DNA of 64,000 bases from Gymnothorax reevesii (Eukaryota; Chordata; Actinopteri; Anguilliformes; Muraenidae), in assembly GCA_029721435.1 (NCBI GenBank), contig CM056592.1, positions 36,219,611-36,283,610 of the forward strand, given 5' to 3'. Positions 1-10,984 of this stretch are shown in pieces (positions within the stretch are counted from its first letter, which is position 1; each line of letters begins with the position of its first letter). A program made the position numbers and the translations under genes. Under the pieces are notes generated by a model. That model made no database searches. It had not been told where the DNA came from and saw only the letters and a list, made by a program, of their open reading frames with translations.

Positions 1-225
1 GTGAAAATGCACCTGTCCCAGCTTCATTGGAATGCGTTGCCAATATCACATTTCAAAATAACTAATATTTTCAAAAAACAACAAAGTTGACGAGTTCAAA
101 ATATTTCTTATTTTGTTTTAGTACTTTCATCATTTGAATGCAGGTTAAAATTGAATGCAAATTGTTGCATTTTAATTTTACACATTGTCCCAGTTTTTCT
201 GGAATTGAGGCTGTGCATTTACTAA
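1..225 (+). repeat. Tail of a widespread teleost interspersed repeat
   Basis: The phrase ending in 'cccagtttttctggaattg' near position 190-212, and an upstream stretch with repeated 'tgtcccag' words, resemble the end of a very common fish repeat that I recall but cannot name with certainty. It runs off the left edge of the window. It is degenerate and has no coding frame of note. The next 170 bases show nothing recognisable. Confidence 0.4.
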
Positions 226-396
226 TCATGGTGTAGCAGACACAATCCATATGGCATGAAAACATCAGAAGATCGGAAAGCCTCTTTCAAAATCCACACA
301 TAAAAACAAACAGTGAGAAAAAGCTGAGTTCTTTAGCAGTTTTGAATCTTTGTGCCCTTTGTCATCAATTAGGGATCATTTCAACCCTCTTCTCCC

Positions 397-1341
397 TGTT
401 ACGTTCCAGTCTGGGACTCAAGTGCGGAGGCAGTGTACAATTTAATAGGTAGTTCAATGACAGCTTAAGTCGCTTTCTTATAAAAGAAAGCGACTTATTT
501 TTCCCACGACAGATTACATTCAAAGTCAATGCAAATCGCGTCTTTGCATTGACTTTGAATGTAATCTGTCGTGCGAAAAATTTGTTTCGCGTCCAGTGTG
601 AAAGCGTCTTTATACGGTAAATGGGGACAAAATGCCAGCGGGAGTACTGGGGACAGAACTCAGGATTAGGCTGGCGCAGATTAGTACACATGTTGTTGGT
701 GAAGCTGAGCTGTAAATCACCAGCCAGTGGCTTCCAGGATAGCAGCCGGGTCGAGTGCACACTTCACGAGTGCTGAACTGTCCAACAGGAGGATGGCGTA
801 GCTTATGGGGATCTTGGTTCCAATCCTGACGAATTGGAAGCCCATCCCTCACAAACTGGAAAGAGGAAGAGATTTGGAAGGGTTAACAAGAATGCAGTTC
901 CAATCCTGGATCCTGATTATGCTTGGGCGCTTGTTTCTATTATACTGGACAGACGAACTGACTTCAGCTGGGTTAGATTGATCACGGTCCCGATCCTGGA
1001 CCCTGAGTAGGCTTGAGAGCATGTTCGAGTTAAGAGGGTAAAGAGGAAAGCCTTCAGAAACGGCTGTCATTAAAGTGCAAGTTACACTTATTAAGGACAA
1101 TGAGCATCTTCCAGGAGCACGGAATAGCTCTAAGCACAAATGGCAAATTACAATCCGGCAACTTGCAACTTACACAAAGCAGGGGGTTTGAATACACGTG
1201 ACTTGAAGTAACCATGAAACGAGAAACAGCTGGGGAGGGGATTAGATGCAAGACGTAAACCAATCAATGAAGACATACAGTAGAAGCATAAGTTGTTGAG
1301 TAGGAAGAGACATGAACGGCACTCAAACAAAGAATGTGACA
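397..1341 (-). mobile_element. Probable solo LTR, interrupted by a miniature transposon
   Basis: Read on the minus strand, the segment begins TGTCACATTC and ends CGTAACA, which is the TG...CA form of a retrotransposon LTR. Flanking 5-bp words are ctccc and ctacc, an imperfect target-site duplication. An ATTAAA polyadenylation-like signal lies near the 3' end, around position 440. A palindromic element is inserted at 468-609. No gag or pol sequence is attached, so this would be a recombined solo LTR. The open frames here, including one of 131 codons, are repeat-derived and I do not call them genes. Confidence 0.55.
468..609. mobile_element. Harbinger-like palindromic MITE
   Basis: This 142-bp element is flanked by TTA on both sides (465-467 and 610-612). 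Its ends are agtcgctttc and, inverted, agacgctttc. A 3-bp TWA duplication is typical of the PIF/Harbinger superfamily, so the class is inferred. It contains two perfect hairpins. One at 467-496 has 13-bp arms and a 4-nt loop. The other at 505-573 has 31-bp arms and a 7-nt loop. The motif gacgcgaaacaaatttttcg is shared with the larger element at 36194-37140. Confidence 0.75.
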
Positions 1342-2122
1342 CTACCATCCCTTCCATCCCCTCAAGATAACAATAACTTTATTAGAGCAATGATATAGTC
1401 GTTGTCAGAAGATAAGAAGTATTCAGAACATTAGCAGTTTGATATACTGCACCAAATTGAGAACTTTTAAATGAATGCAGGGATCAAGGGGTTTACAGAA
1501 GCAGCATGTATTGTGAAAATGACCAAAACTTCATGGATGAGTAATCTGATGACACAGGTGACTGTGCTGGCTCGCAAGGTAGCTTCATAGTCCAGATGAT
1601 TTTACTATGAGTTTGAGACACTCCTTGAGAGAGGGTGTAGGTACTCAACGTTCTTTTGAAGCCATTTGGCTGAGCTAGGCTACTGGAGACCTAAGTTTTA
1701 CGATGGAAAATAATATGTATAGGAATTCTTATAATTCTACAAACACAAGAATATGTGATTATCAACAAACAAACAAACAAACAAACAAACCGGACTGCTG
1801 ATTTAAAACTGTATTTACTTAGAAATCCTCAATTCACAAGATCTTCTTTGCTTTCTTAAAAGATGACAAACAAATGGCTAATCTTAAAGTAAATGGTTAA
1901 TATTCACCCAGATGCGTGGAATAATATCCAAGGTAATCCTAATAAATGTCCCAATACGATCTTGTAATCATCTCAAAGGAGGTATCCATGAAAGTCCAAG
2001 AATTTCCAAGAAGTCCAAGAATTTCTGTCCATCGATGTAAGTGAGAAGGAAAACTGCACGGCCAATGATATAGAATAAGAATCACAGGCTTGACTGAGTC
2101 CGCAATGTCATAAACTTGCACC
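1342..2122. other. No gene recognised; contains an (AAAC)n microsatellite
   Basis: The only clear feature is a simple AAAC repeat at about 1764-1790. A short local duplication of 'tccaagaattt' lies near 1998-2028. Nothing coding is visible. Confidence 0.5.
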
Positions 2123-2273
2123 TTTTTTGCTAGTTAATTTAATTAGCACTTTTTTTGCCAGTTATTTTAACTGCAAATTCACCATATTTTACAACAGAGT
2201 TCTGTGTATGTTAAGTGTAAACCACAGTTAAATGCACACTGTACTTTACTTACAGTTAAAATAGCCAGAAAAC
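2123..2273. repeat. Short inverted repeat, MITE-like
   Basis: The left arm ttttttgccagttattttaac (2151-2171) is mirrored by a right arm reading cagttaaaatagccagaaaa at 2253-2272. A diverged partial duplicate of the left arm starts at 2123. The structure suggests a small decayed palindromic transposon, but no target-site duplication is clear. Confidence 0.4.
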
Positions 2274-2372
2274 AATGCATTCATTTAACTGTTTAATTTA
2301 ACCTCAGTCAGTTTATGACAGTCCAAGATTTGCTGAATAAACATTGCAATTTGTCTAGAAATGGCTAAATCA

Positions 2373-2836
2373 AAGGTATATTCACACATGTGGCTCACTT
2401 GCTTTGTTCTGATTCAGGGGCAAAAATGATACAAATGTTGCATTTGTCCTTTGGCTCGTTTGTGATCACACGGCAGCAGTCTCTACTGGTCCAAAGTTGT
2501 AAAAAAAATGCCATGCGCGAACAAACTGTTCTCTCATTGGTCAGAAATCTTACCCGGAAAGCAAGGGGCGTTTCTTCTTTTGAGTGAAGGCGAGTCAGCT
2601 ATGATTCAGTTGTGCCGGTTGCTGGGACGATTGTGTTCTCACTGCAAACGAACCGCTCCAGGGTTCGAATGGAAGCGAGCCGAGACCACCCTGTTTTGGA
2701 GATTTCGGCCCGCTTGTTTTGTTCTGCATCAGAGTGCGTTTGTGTTCACACCAGCCCAAACGAACCGATCTCTGGGGGAAAACGCTCCCTGTGTCGGAAC
2801 AATTGCTCCAAACGATCCAAGCGTGAATGCACCCTA
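2373..2836. mobile_element. Non-autonomous DNA transposon with short inverted ends
   Basis: The right end reads gcgtgaatgcaccctaa. Its reverse complement, agggtgcattcacgc, resembles the left end aggtatattcacaca. The interior is rich in cgaaccg and gttcg words, including 'gcaaacgaacc' and 'cccaaacgaacc', as in several fish hAT-like families I remember. No target-site duplication could be established. Open frames of 60-109 codons on both strands are incidental. Confidence 0.5.
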
Positions 2837-3725
2837 AGATTAGCTGCCTCACAAGTCCACAAACATTTATAAACTCAAAAGAACTTTCCAAAAGTCACCA
2901 CAGTGTGGTTGATATCTGAGTTTGAGAACCTTCCATACATACGTTGTCGACTGCTGGTTTTTCACTCTCCCTTTACCTGGGAGTCAGGCGTTAACGCAGT
3001 CTGGCCAATCAGAGACACTAACTGTTCATTTAATTGCCTGGGATAACAGAGAACCTGGGCTGGATTTGGATCGAAGTCCAGATTTGAGGATCCTTGCACT
3101 AGACTATGCTACATACATGCTCATGTAACAACGAACAAAGCTCAGAGGTTGACAATCAAAATGCTCACATATACTGCTAATGCTAATACAGATGTTGCAA
3201 TACTTTCAATATTTTCTTTTACAAAACAATGTTTTTGCTCTGGTGTGATTTTCTCTCTTCAAATTTTGGACACTATTCGAACAAGTAAATTATTCTCTTT
3301 TCACTTCTGACTGTTTACTTTTTACAAGATTCCGTCCGAGATCATGTAGACAAGTTAAGCCGTTTAAATTTTCGAAAAACAGAGTGCTTGGACATTAGCA
3401 AAGCGTGTCCAAACTTTTTACAGGTACTGTATAACAACATATTGCATTGTCAGTGGTGTCATTAGGTACATTGCAATAAGCTGCCACTTTTATCATGATC
3501 CTTTCACCGATCCTTGTCAAAATGAGCCCAAGTTGACAGTGCTGAATGCGGAACAAATCCAGCGGGAGGATGGAAGGAGGAAGTGTAAAGTTCCCGCGGC
3601 TCTTGAAGCTCCTGTGACTTTGGGGACGGCAGCCTCAGTCGGGATTCTTGGTAGAGATGGAGAGACCTTTGATTGCAAACTGCACGTCTGGAACTTAGAT
3701 AAAATTGAGAAGACCGAGGCGGGTC
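2837..3725. other. Mostly unassigned; possible transposon tail at 3400-3433
   Basis: The words 'gtgtccaaac' and 'ggtactgta' at 3407-3431 match, from memory, the end of a common fish Tc1/mariner-type or LINE repeat. The remainder shows nothing recognisable. Positions 3480-3725 may be retroelement interior or flank belonging to the LTR-like segment that follows. Confidence 0.3.
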
Positions 3726-4132
3726 AGTAATGGTGTACTTGGACCCACTTAAGGCAATAGCAAAGGACTGCATTCGCTAAAACAGAATAGCTGATAAGAG
3801 CGAAGATGAAAGGCCTGATATCCTGCGGAATGAACTGGAAGTGCGGAAGAGAATATAGTGCGGATAACAATGGGTTGGCTGGTGTGATGTGCGGAGGTTA
3901 AGAGTTTTGGCGCTGAGAGAGGGGTTAGAATGCAGGTCAGAAGTTTGCCGGTTTGCTGGTGGAGTGTAATGGCAGATAGTGGGTGAGGAACTGCAAATGA
4001 CATTGATTGTCTCTTTAAAGAAGGATGGAGGTATTAACTGTGATATATAAGAGCGTGGAGTGGGGTGAGGTTGGACAAATCTAGTCAGGTGAATAGAGCT
4101 GAAAGTGGAGAACATTTTGCAGGCTTATAACA
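3726..4132 (-). mobile_element. LTR-like segment
   Basis: On the minus strand it begins TGTTATAAGCC and ends near ...ACACCATTAC, similar to the CCATTACA end of the LTRs at 6676-7147 and 11339. A TATA-like 'cttatatatc' lies about a quarter of the way in. The flanking words gggtc and gggaa match only partly, so the boundaries are uncertain. Confidence 0.4.
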
Positions 4133-4539
4133 GGGAAGATTCTTGAATGAAAAGTGGCAGACTCAGTTTGGGCAGATGCACATGATAAAAGAGACCTGGC
4201 AGAAGTGAGACTTAAACATCATCTAGGGATCTAGTTTTTTTTTTCAATTCCTTTTTGCCACCAGCAGTTAGGCTCTGTTTTCAGTGATTCAGCAGGGGTT
4301 TCTCTGGGAAAGGTTATTTGATTTAGATAATTTAGTTTAATTGGGATTTTCTTTAAATAATCTCTGACAGAAAATGCACACACCGTCAATTACAGAATTT
4401 AAGACTGCTAATGTTTGCATATCCCAACCCTTCGAAGAAGTAACAATGTGCCTGACCGCATACAATCTAAAACGTCTTTTGAGACCGATAGAGGGAATGA
4501 GCTAATAAAGAAGTGTAGCGTTGGGATTCTGGATTTTGC
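4133..4539. other. No feature recognised
   Basis: The stretch is T-rich, with a T10 run near 4230. I see no repeat family or coding signal. Confidence 0.4.
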
Positions 4540-5761
4540 TGTCATGTTTAAGTTCTGTACCTGGCTTTATGATTTTTGTGTTTAGTGACCACTGCTCTGT
4601 CTGACCATTCTTAGGATTATGTATTGTGTTTTGGTCATTTTAGATTTCTTGTTATTATTTTTCATGTCTTGTGTATTCCTAGTCTTTGCCATAGATTCCT
4701 AGATTCCATGCCATGTTTTCATTTCCATGCTTTGCACTTTGTCTCCCCTGTCTTGTCATGTGTGTATCTTTGCTCACGGTCCCTTGTCTTGTGACACTCA
4801 TTCGGGTGATTTATTGGTTTCTGGGTTTCAATCTTCTTTCATGATCTCGTGTTCCTCCTTCCTCTCTCTTTTACTGTCTTACTAACACATACTAACGGTT
4901 TATTGTTTTTGCTAAATACTAACCCACACTAACCTTGTAAATTTGGACTAACTTACTAACAAGCACTTGGGATTGTATAGCTGCACTTACTAATTGACTA
5001 ATGATCTCTCAGCTGTCGCCCAATTCTAGTCTCCGCCCTCCTTGCCTATCCCTAATTATCTCTGCTGCAGTTTTCCACTTATACTTTGTGCTTTCCTTTT
5101 CTTTTATCTTGGCACTTTAGTATTCCTTAACCGGGGCTGTTGTTTTGTACTTAGGTTTGTCTTGTGATCCCTGTCTGCGTTTTGGCTACAGCCAAATTCA
5201 TGTAATTAGTTTATCCCTCATGTGTCTCTCCCTAATCATTGTCACTATTGATTGCACCTGTTCTCCCTGGTCATGTGTTTACCCCGGATGTGTATATAAG
5301 ATGTCTGTTTGGTTCTCACTCTGGTCAGATCGTTCTCCCTAGTTTTCTTGTGCTACGTTTCTCGCCTCGATATCTCAGTGTTTATCTTTCTGACTGGATT
5401 GCCCGACTATTGTTTTTGGTTTGCCCTTTTGGATATTGTTGCATCTGTGAATTTTGACCTTTTTTCTGCCCGACCTTGATTTTGGGATTACTGCCCTGGT
5501 TTTGGATTCGGACTGTCTTTGGCTTATGAGTTTGTTTCTCCTCCAAACCTACGCCTGTGTACCGAACCCTTTTTGTCTGACCACGAACTTTGTTATTGGT
5601 GCCCTGGTTACGATTCTGGATTACGCCCATTGGATACTGTTTTTGGATTGTGGACTTTGTACCGTTGCCAGCTCTGTTGGGGGGTTTCCCCCTTCAGAAA
5701 TAAAGCCTCCTTTTTGCATTCTACTGGTTGTCGCACTTGGTTCATTTCGTAAATCTCAACA
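4540..5761 (+). mobile_element. Long LTR (family B), plus strand
   Basis: The segment starts TGTCATGTTT and ends CTCAACA. A TATATAAG promoter-like box lies at 5293-5300 and an AATAAA signal at 5699-5704, about 400 bases apart as in an LTR. It aligns by eye over most of its length with the minus-strand segment at 41692-42842. Shared words include 'ccatgctttgcactttgtct', 'gcacttgggattgtatagct' and 'cttgtgatccctgtc'. No target-site duplication is evident. The pyrimidine-rich frames here (65-114 codons) are not genes. Confidence 0.65.
5293..5300 (+). promoter_or_regulatory. TATA-like box of the family B LTR
   Basis: TATATAAG sits about 400 bases upstream of the LTR's AATAAA signal. The related LTR at 58383-59383 has a TATATA run in the matching region. 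This would mark the U3/R boundary. Confidence 0.4.
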
Positions 5762-6675
5762 TGTAGCTACAAATGACAAAAAAGAAATAAGCAGCTAAAT
5801 GAATTTAAACAATATATATGCATCCACTCAATGGCAAAGACACACATACGTAATTTATGAACATTCCTCCACATCTAAGTTTCTGGAGAAGCTCTGGTGA
5901 GTCTTCTCAAGATTCAAGTTCGAAAGGGACTACCACATTATGGACAAGCACTTAAAGTTCCTGTTTGTTATTATTTTCCAGTTTTGGTTCATTTAACGTC
6001 TGTGGTAGGGCCGAGGCTGAAGGGGTGACAGGTGGTGACGAATCTTGGGGTCCATATCTTGGGTAGTGCTATTGTTTTCTTTCAGTTTTCATTTTTCTTT
6101 TTGCACAGAGGTTAAAGCACGACAAATAATCTATTTTGTCAAACAAAAAACTATGCTATGGTTGTAAATACAACCCCACTTTGAGAGTCACACTTCCGAC
6201 AGAGGACTGATAATGGATGGGGTCATTCTCACTCTCCTGCCTCATTGTTACTGAGTATGAATGAAGGTGACGTTAGTCCCATTTCACCCATCCAGTCATT
6301 CATTTGCTGTTATTTAATTGAGACTATAGCCTGATTGAAATAGCTTTTTAGCATGTTTTCTTTGGTTATTTTCTTCTAGTGATCTTTTCCTCATCAGTTT
6401 GTTTTGGTTTTCTTGCCATTTTATCTTCCATTTTTAACCATGTAAAGCCTAAACCATGAAAAAATGGCCATAAAATTCAAAATTTTTGAAACTTAAGTGT
6501 TTATTGGGCATTTAAACAAAATGTAAGAAAAATTTGACAAAAATTATTTGCATACATGAAATTCTTTTTGTGCCATGTTTGATTTTTTTTTTTTACAGTG
6601 AGGTTTCAAAAGCTGGTCTTGCTGCAACAAAATGGCTACTATGGGGACTAGAGTAACACATGAGTTACAATGGGC
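5762..6675. other. No feature recognised
   Basis: This is AT-rich DNA with T runs near 6583. No coding frame, terminal repeat or tandem array stands out. Confidence 0.4.
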
Positions 6676-7147
6676 TGTAATGGCTGGTTAAAGTGGAGTA
6701 TCAGGTGCCGTGGCAGGCAAAGCTGCACCAAGCAGCGAGCCGACGCAGCTGAAAGTGATTGGGCGAAATAAGAGGAATAAACGAAAGGCTTAAGTTCCAG
6801 AAACGAAGCGAGCAACCAGAAAAGAAATCTCAATAAAAGAAAAAACCAACAAGGCCCTAACATCAGTGCCAAATAACCTGAAGAAGCTAAGCTTCCCAGA
6901 AACAAAAAATATATATATAAATCGGCAAACCCCTGACTAGAAATACTGTATATCGAGCCGAAGTAAGCAAAGTCATATCAAACACTCCAGCAAAGGAGGC
7001 GTGGCGACTTCTGGCTTAAATAGACTCTGGGAAGAACCACCCAGGCGTAATCAGCCAGCTGGGTAAAAAATCTGATGTGGAAAGAAAACGATGTTGTCAG
7101 GGACGAGAGTAACAAAGAAAGCAAAAAGCACAAAGCAAACCATGACA
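6676..7147 (-). mobile_element. Solo LTR (family A) with perfect 5-bp duplication
   Basis: On the minus strand this 472-bp segment starts TGTCATGGTTTGC and ends CAGCCATTACA. It is flanked by TGGGC on both sides (6671-6675 and 7148-7152). A TTTAAG promoter-like word lies inside, and no internal retroelement sequence is present. It shares 'gacgagagtaacaaa' and the surrounding layout with the solo LTR at 40865-41303, which also begins TGTCATG on its own strand. The ends and duplication size suit a Ty3/Gypsy-type element, but the class is inferred. Confidence 0.8.
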
Positions 7148-7493
7148 TGGGCTCATTGAATCCACAAGAGTCACAGTTTTCCAGTTATACATTCCAGTCA
7201 TGTTTAGGAACCCCAGTAGGTGGAAATATTCAAACACAATAGCTGAAAATAACACATTGATTCCGCATGCAAAAAAACTATGTTTTTTGGATAGACCTGT
7301 ATGAGATTGTCATTAAAAGAACATGTTTATAAGGGGGACACTGATTGGTGTAGGTATCTCATTTTCATTGAAATGTTTAGAGGTCAGAGGTCGAAGGACC
7401 CTTGTGAAAGTGGCCATGACAGTTTTTTCTTCATCAACATGTTTACATGTTTTTAGATAAAATGTTTGGGGGATTCAAATAAGTCTTTAGATT
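7148..7493. repeat. Possible dispersed fish repeat fragment
   Basis: The words 'gaggtcagaggtcgaagg' and 'aagtggccatgacagttttt' at 7379-7428 match, from memory, a repeat common in fish genomes. Boundaries are not visible. Confidence 0.3.
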
Positions 7494-7515
7494 GGGGGGG
7501 GGGGGGGGGGGGGGG
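7494..7515 (+). repeat. Poly-G tract (G22)
   Basis: Twenty-two consecutive G residues. Such a run could form G-quadruplex structure and is prone to length error in sequencing. Confidence 0.9.
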
Positions 7516-7968
7516 TTAGAAAAGCGGGCTGATTGGGGTCCCTGTAAACTAGGGGGCCCCCGCAGCCCCCTGCCACCTGTGCCCCTGCATGGAACGCAGG
7601 GAACTCTAAGCAGAATGAGGGAGCAGCGCCGTGAGAATGGAAATAAGTGTGTGCATTCGCACAGCTCCAGTCAGTCAATCCGGACTCTCGGAGCTGCTGT
7701 GAGTTTCCCCAGAGGAAATCAGTTCTGAGGAAAGATCCAACCTTCCTTGCAGTTAAAGGGTTCAACACCCTCTCTGCTCTCCTTCATGCTACAGAAACTG
7801 GGACACTACGTCCTCCACTGGAAATAAATGACCATATGCTATCTGCTCAACTCTACTTCCTTCAGAATTGGAGTAAATCACTAAATTGGCTGATGTTAGT
7901 GCCTTGCCCCAACCTGTGCTCAGAAAAACTAATCAGCATGAAAGTGCAATTACGTCAATACTGCCATG

Positions 7969-8095
7969 CACACACACACACACACGCACACACACACGCA
8001 CACACACACACACACGGACATCAGGTGCATGTGCACACCCAGGCACACACAAAGTCACATGGATACATACCCACACACACATACACGCGCACACA
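7969..8095 (+). repeat. (CA)n microsatellite, interrupted
   Basis: A nearly pure CA run covers 7969-8015. It is followed by broken CA-rich sequence to about 8095. The Thr/His-rich open frames across it are artefacts of the repeat. Confidence 0.9.
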
Positions 8096-8159
8096 TGTTC
8101 AGTTCACATGCTTACACTCAAACAGTGACATTACGTGAAACACCTTCCACAGACTGACA

Positions 8160-9384
8160 GCATGTTATGTGAATGTGTAAGTTGGAATGCATACTGTATA
8201 AGGCAGAAAACTGGGTAAAAAAAATTAATATTCCAAAAAGGATCCAATACAAAGTTGTTTTACGTTGTCATAGAATATTGTAATTTTATTCGTCCTCATA
8301 ATATACTTAACTGATTGAATAAAATATTTTTTAATTGTAGCATTCTTGACTCTGGAAAATGCTTGCTACATTGTACTTCATACGATTGACAGATTATTCC
8401 AGAAATAAACAGCCTTGCTTCTGTTTACATCATGTGCCACTAGTTGAGGCCGCCCAAGACCTTTAGTTTGTATATCTGCGCCAACAGGTCATTGTTCACA
8501 TTACACATTATGTTATCAGTGTATCTGACATTCACTTTTTCAAAATCCTAGGCAGTGGATTTGTGGTCTGTGATATGTACCTGTATGTGAGGCAATGTCT
8601 CAATGCATGTCTAAAAAAATTTAAGCTACTTAAAGGAGCTAAGTCAAAATATAGAAAGTATTTATCTACTTCTATGATTATCGGTAATGACAACCTGCTT
8701 GCATTCCTCGTTTCCCTTGGCCAAAGCTTAAAATAACACTTTGAATCCTCAAATTTCTATAGAAAGATCCTGAATACAAAAACCTTGATGTTGGAGTAAC
8801 CAAAATATATAAACACAATGCAAAACAAAGACGGATTGGAAGGGATGGAATCAGATTATGACTTGCAGTCAGGCAGATTCACTTTCTCAGGATGTAAGTT
8901 CTGAGCATGCTCAGTAATCGTGACACAGCTCCTATAACAGTTACGGTAGTTCTGCAGAGGGAATGCATTTTAAAGCTCCAGCTTAAAAAAAAAAAAAAAA
9001 CTCGCAGGACTCATTTAGCCTTTTATTTAGATGCACCACATACTTCCCTGAACATAAATCATGGCTTTGTAAAGGCGTATGTTATTAACTAAATTCGACT
9101 GCAAGAGGAGGAGTGAACATTATGTTTACTGGGGACTGTGAAGTTAAGAGTCTCCTGAGCAGTCTGCTCAGAGAAAGGACCGGAAGATTAGTGTTAAACA
9201 GAGCTGTTCTCCCACGAGACGCGGTATTAACTGAAAGAGAAGAGAAGAAGAAGAAAGGGACTGGAAAACAGAGACGTCGAGAGGATTCAGGCACCGTTGT
9301 GTTTAGGGATAGAAATACTACAAAAAATGAATATTGCTCAGAAATTCCAATTCCTAGTTCCGATGAGCCAGGTCTGTGTAGTAA
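8160..9384. other. Unassigned; one A17 run
   Basis: I recognise no repeat or gene. An A-run of about 17 lies near 8984-9000. A lysine-rich open frame at 9113-9430 runs into the LINE-like tail that follows, so I do not call it a gene. Confidence 0.35.
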
Positions 9385-9441
9385 AAGAGATAAAATATCT
9401 CAAGGGACCTCTTGGTTAAATAAAGGTTGAATAAAAAATAG
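9385..9441 (+). mobile_element. LINE 3' tail
   Basis: The sequence 'tctcaagggacctcttgg' followed by 'ttaaataaaggttgaataaa' closely resembles the 3' ends of fish L2/CR1-type LINEs that I recall. No reverse-transcriptase sequence is visible upstream, so this would be a heavily 5'-truncated copy. Confidence 0.5.
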
Positions 9442-9639
9442 AGATGTTCTATCATTGCCGAGCAGTGTTGGTTCGTAGGAAAAAGACATCTTCGGGCTGA
9501 ATGCACGCACGATGAGACTAAATTAAAGATCCATATCGCTTGATCAACATCAGCTGCTGCGATACGTGTAAAGGGGTTATTTGCCCCAGCTCTTATGACT
9601 GGGTAACGAAGCACAGAGAGGCAATTCCAATTTCCCTAA

Positions 9640-10300
9640 TGTGAGTTTCATGGGGGAGAACAGAACAAACTGATTGAGACAGCTCGTTAAATGAAGTATT
9701 GTTTTTCCTCCGCCACATAGGTTTAACGGCTGGGTTTTAACAGCGCCTCGCTCTCGCCCATACATCATAAAGACGGGAGGGCGGCATCCAATGACCACTT
9801 CCAATCACATTTTCCCTCCGACTCATTCAAAATGAGTAATTTTGCCAGATCGTTTCTCCATAGATGTAAATGAAAAGTTTTCCGCAAAATAAGCAAGAGA
9901 AAATAGACACGAGTGAAAACTGGGGCCTGTCTGCTAGCTACACACCGCTAGCAATGCGCTCCCTGTTGACATTAATGAACGCTGCTTACCGTTATCAGAA
10001 TTGGGGCAGGGAATGTGTTTCTCCAAGCTGCGAGCAGCCACTTTCCCTCCGGCGAAGCTCATTTTCCCAATCTCTCCATTCATAAAGAAATTCTTTCTCT
10101 GGCGGCACAGGCTAGGCAATCTCCCTGTCCTAAATTAAGCAGAAAAAAGCCTAAATGCTCTGTTGTTTTCTGCTGAAAGCGTATCACACAAATTAATTTA
10201 CATTCGCCTCTTTTCTGTTCCTCCGGCATTGTTTTTCCACAAAAGAAATCCTGTATTATGACAAATGCACTCGCCAAAAGTCAAAAAAGAGTATTGCAGG
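9640..10300. other. Candidate conserved noncoding (regulatory) block
   Basis: The interval lacks recognisable repeats and has mixed, moderately GC composition broken by AT-rich words such as 'aaattaatttaca'. This texture resembles vertebrate noncoding enhancers. The judgement is by appearance only, since conservation cannot be tested here. Confidence 0.25.
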
Positions 10301-10319
10301 CTTTTGTAACATATTACTA

Positions 10320-10900
10320 AGACAATCCACCAGAAACCCTTATTATTATAGTCGTAGTGCCTCAATGTGCGGAATGAGGAAATGTTAATTTAGAATAAAT
10401 GAACCCCATATTGTAAAACCATTCCCCATGAGTTCCACATGGTAATGAAATATCACAACTCCATTCTCCTGACCTTCTTTGCTATTCCAGGCTCCCACAC
10501 CTAACAAGCTGGGCATTTTCTCAACACCATTAATTATGATTGATGGGCACGGCTGGTGACTGCACGGCATCATTTGTCAACCTCGCTAGCAGCGTAACAC
10601 GCACAATGGAAACAGTCCCCTATTTTGCGATAATGAAATGTTAGCATCGGAGGTCGACAGAGGGCAGAGGTTCGGAATATACCAGGGCTGTGCGCTGAGT
10701 TTGTTGACGGGTAAACAAGAATATTGTTAAATGTGGGAAAAAGCACGGTGGGAAATTCTCCATCTGCGTGGATTTAATTCATTTAATTGAATGACTACTT
10801 GGCATCAATAGTTTGGCTATTGCCAACTGAACATTCCAAGCATTGAGCTTTTATGTCTGGCTTAATTCTGGGATATTGATTAAGTGCAGCTTTTCTTGTG
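10320..10900. promoter_or_regulatory. Candidate enhancer-like block with HOX/PBX-type motif
   Basis: The block contains TAATTATGATTGATGG at 10532-10547, combining a homeodomain core TAATTA with TGATTGATGG, a good fit to a bipartite PBX-HOX site. Further homeodomain-like AT cores ('catttaattgaatg') lie near 10780. No repeats are seen. Function is inferred from motifs only. Confidence 0.3.
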
Positions 10901-10984
10901 TGCAAAAGAACACTAAAGTAATTTGAAACTGAGCTGATATCCTTGCCTGAATCAAGTCCTTGTTTTCTAGTCTTACCTTGACTT

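Noticed and set aside
365..760. 131-codon minus-strand frame
   Set aside because: It crosses the LTR and the palindromic MITE inside it, so it is not a single coding unit.
5454..5798. 114-codon plus-strand frame with hydrophobic stretches
   Set aside because: It is inside the family B LTR. The hydrophobicity follows from its T-rich composition, and the sister LTR does not preserve the frame.
9113..9430. 105-codon lysine-rich frame
   Set aside because: It runs directly into a LINE-like 3' tail and shows no family motif. It is probably repeat-derived or chance.
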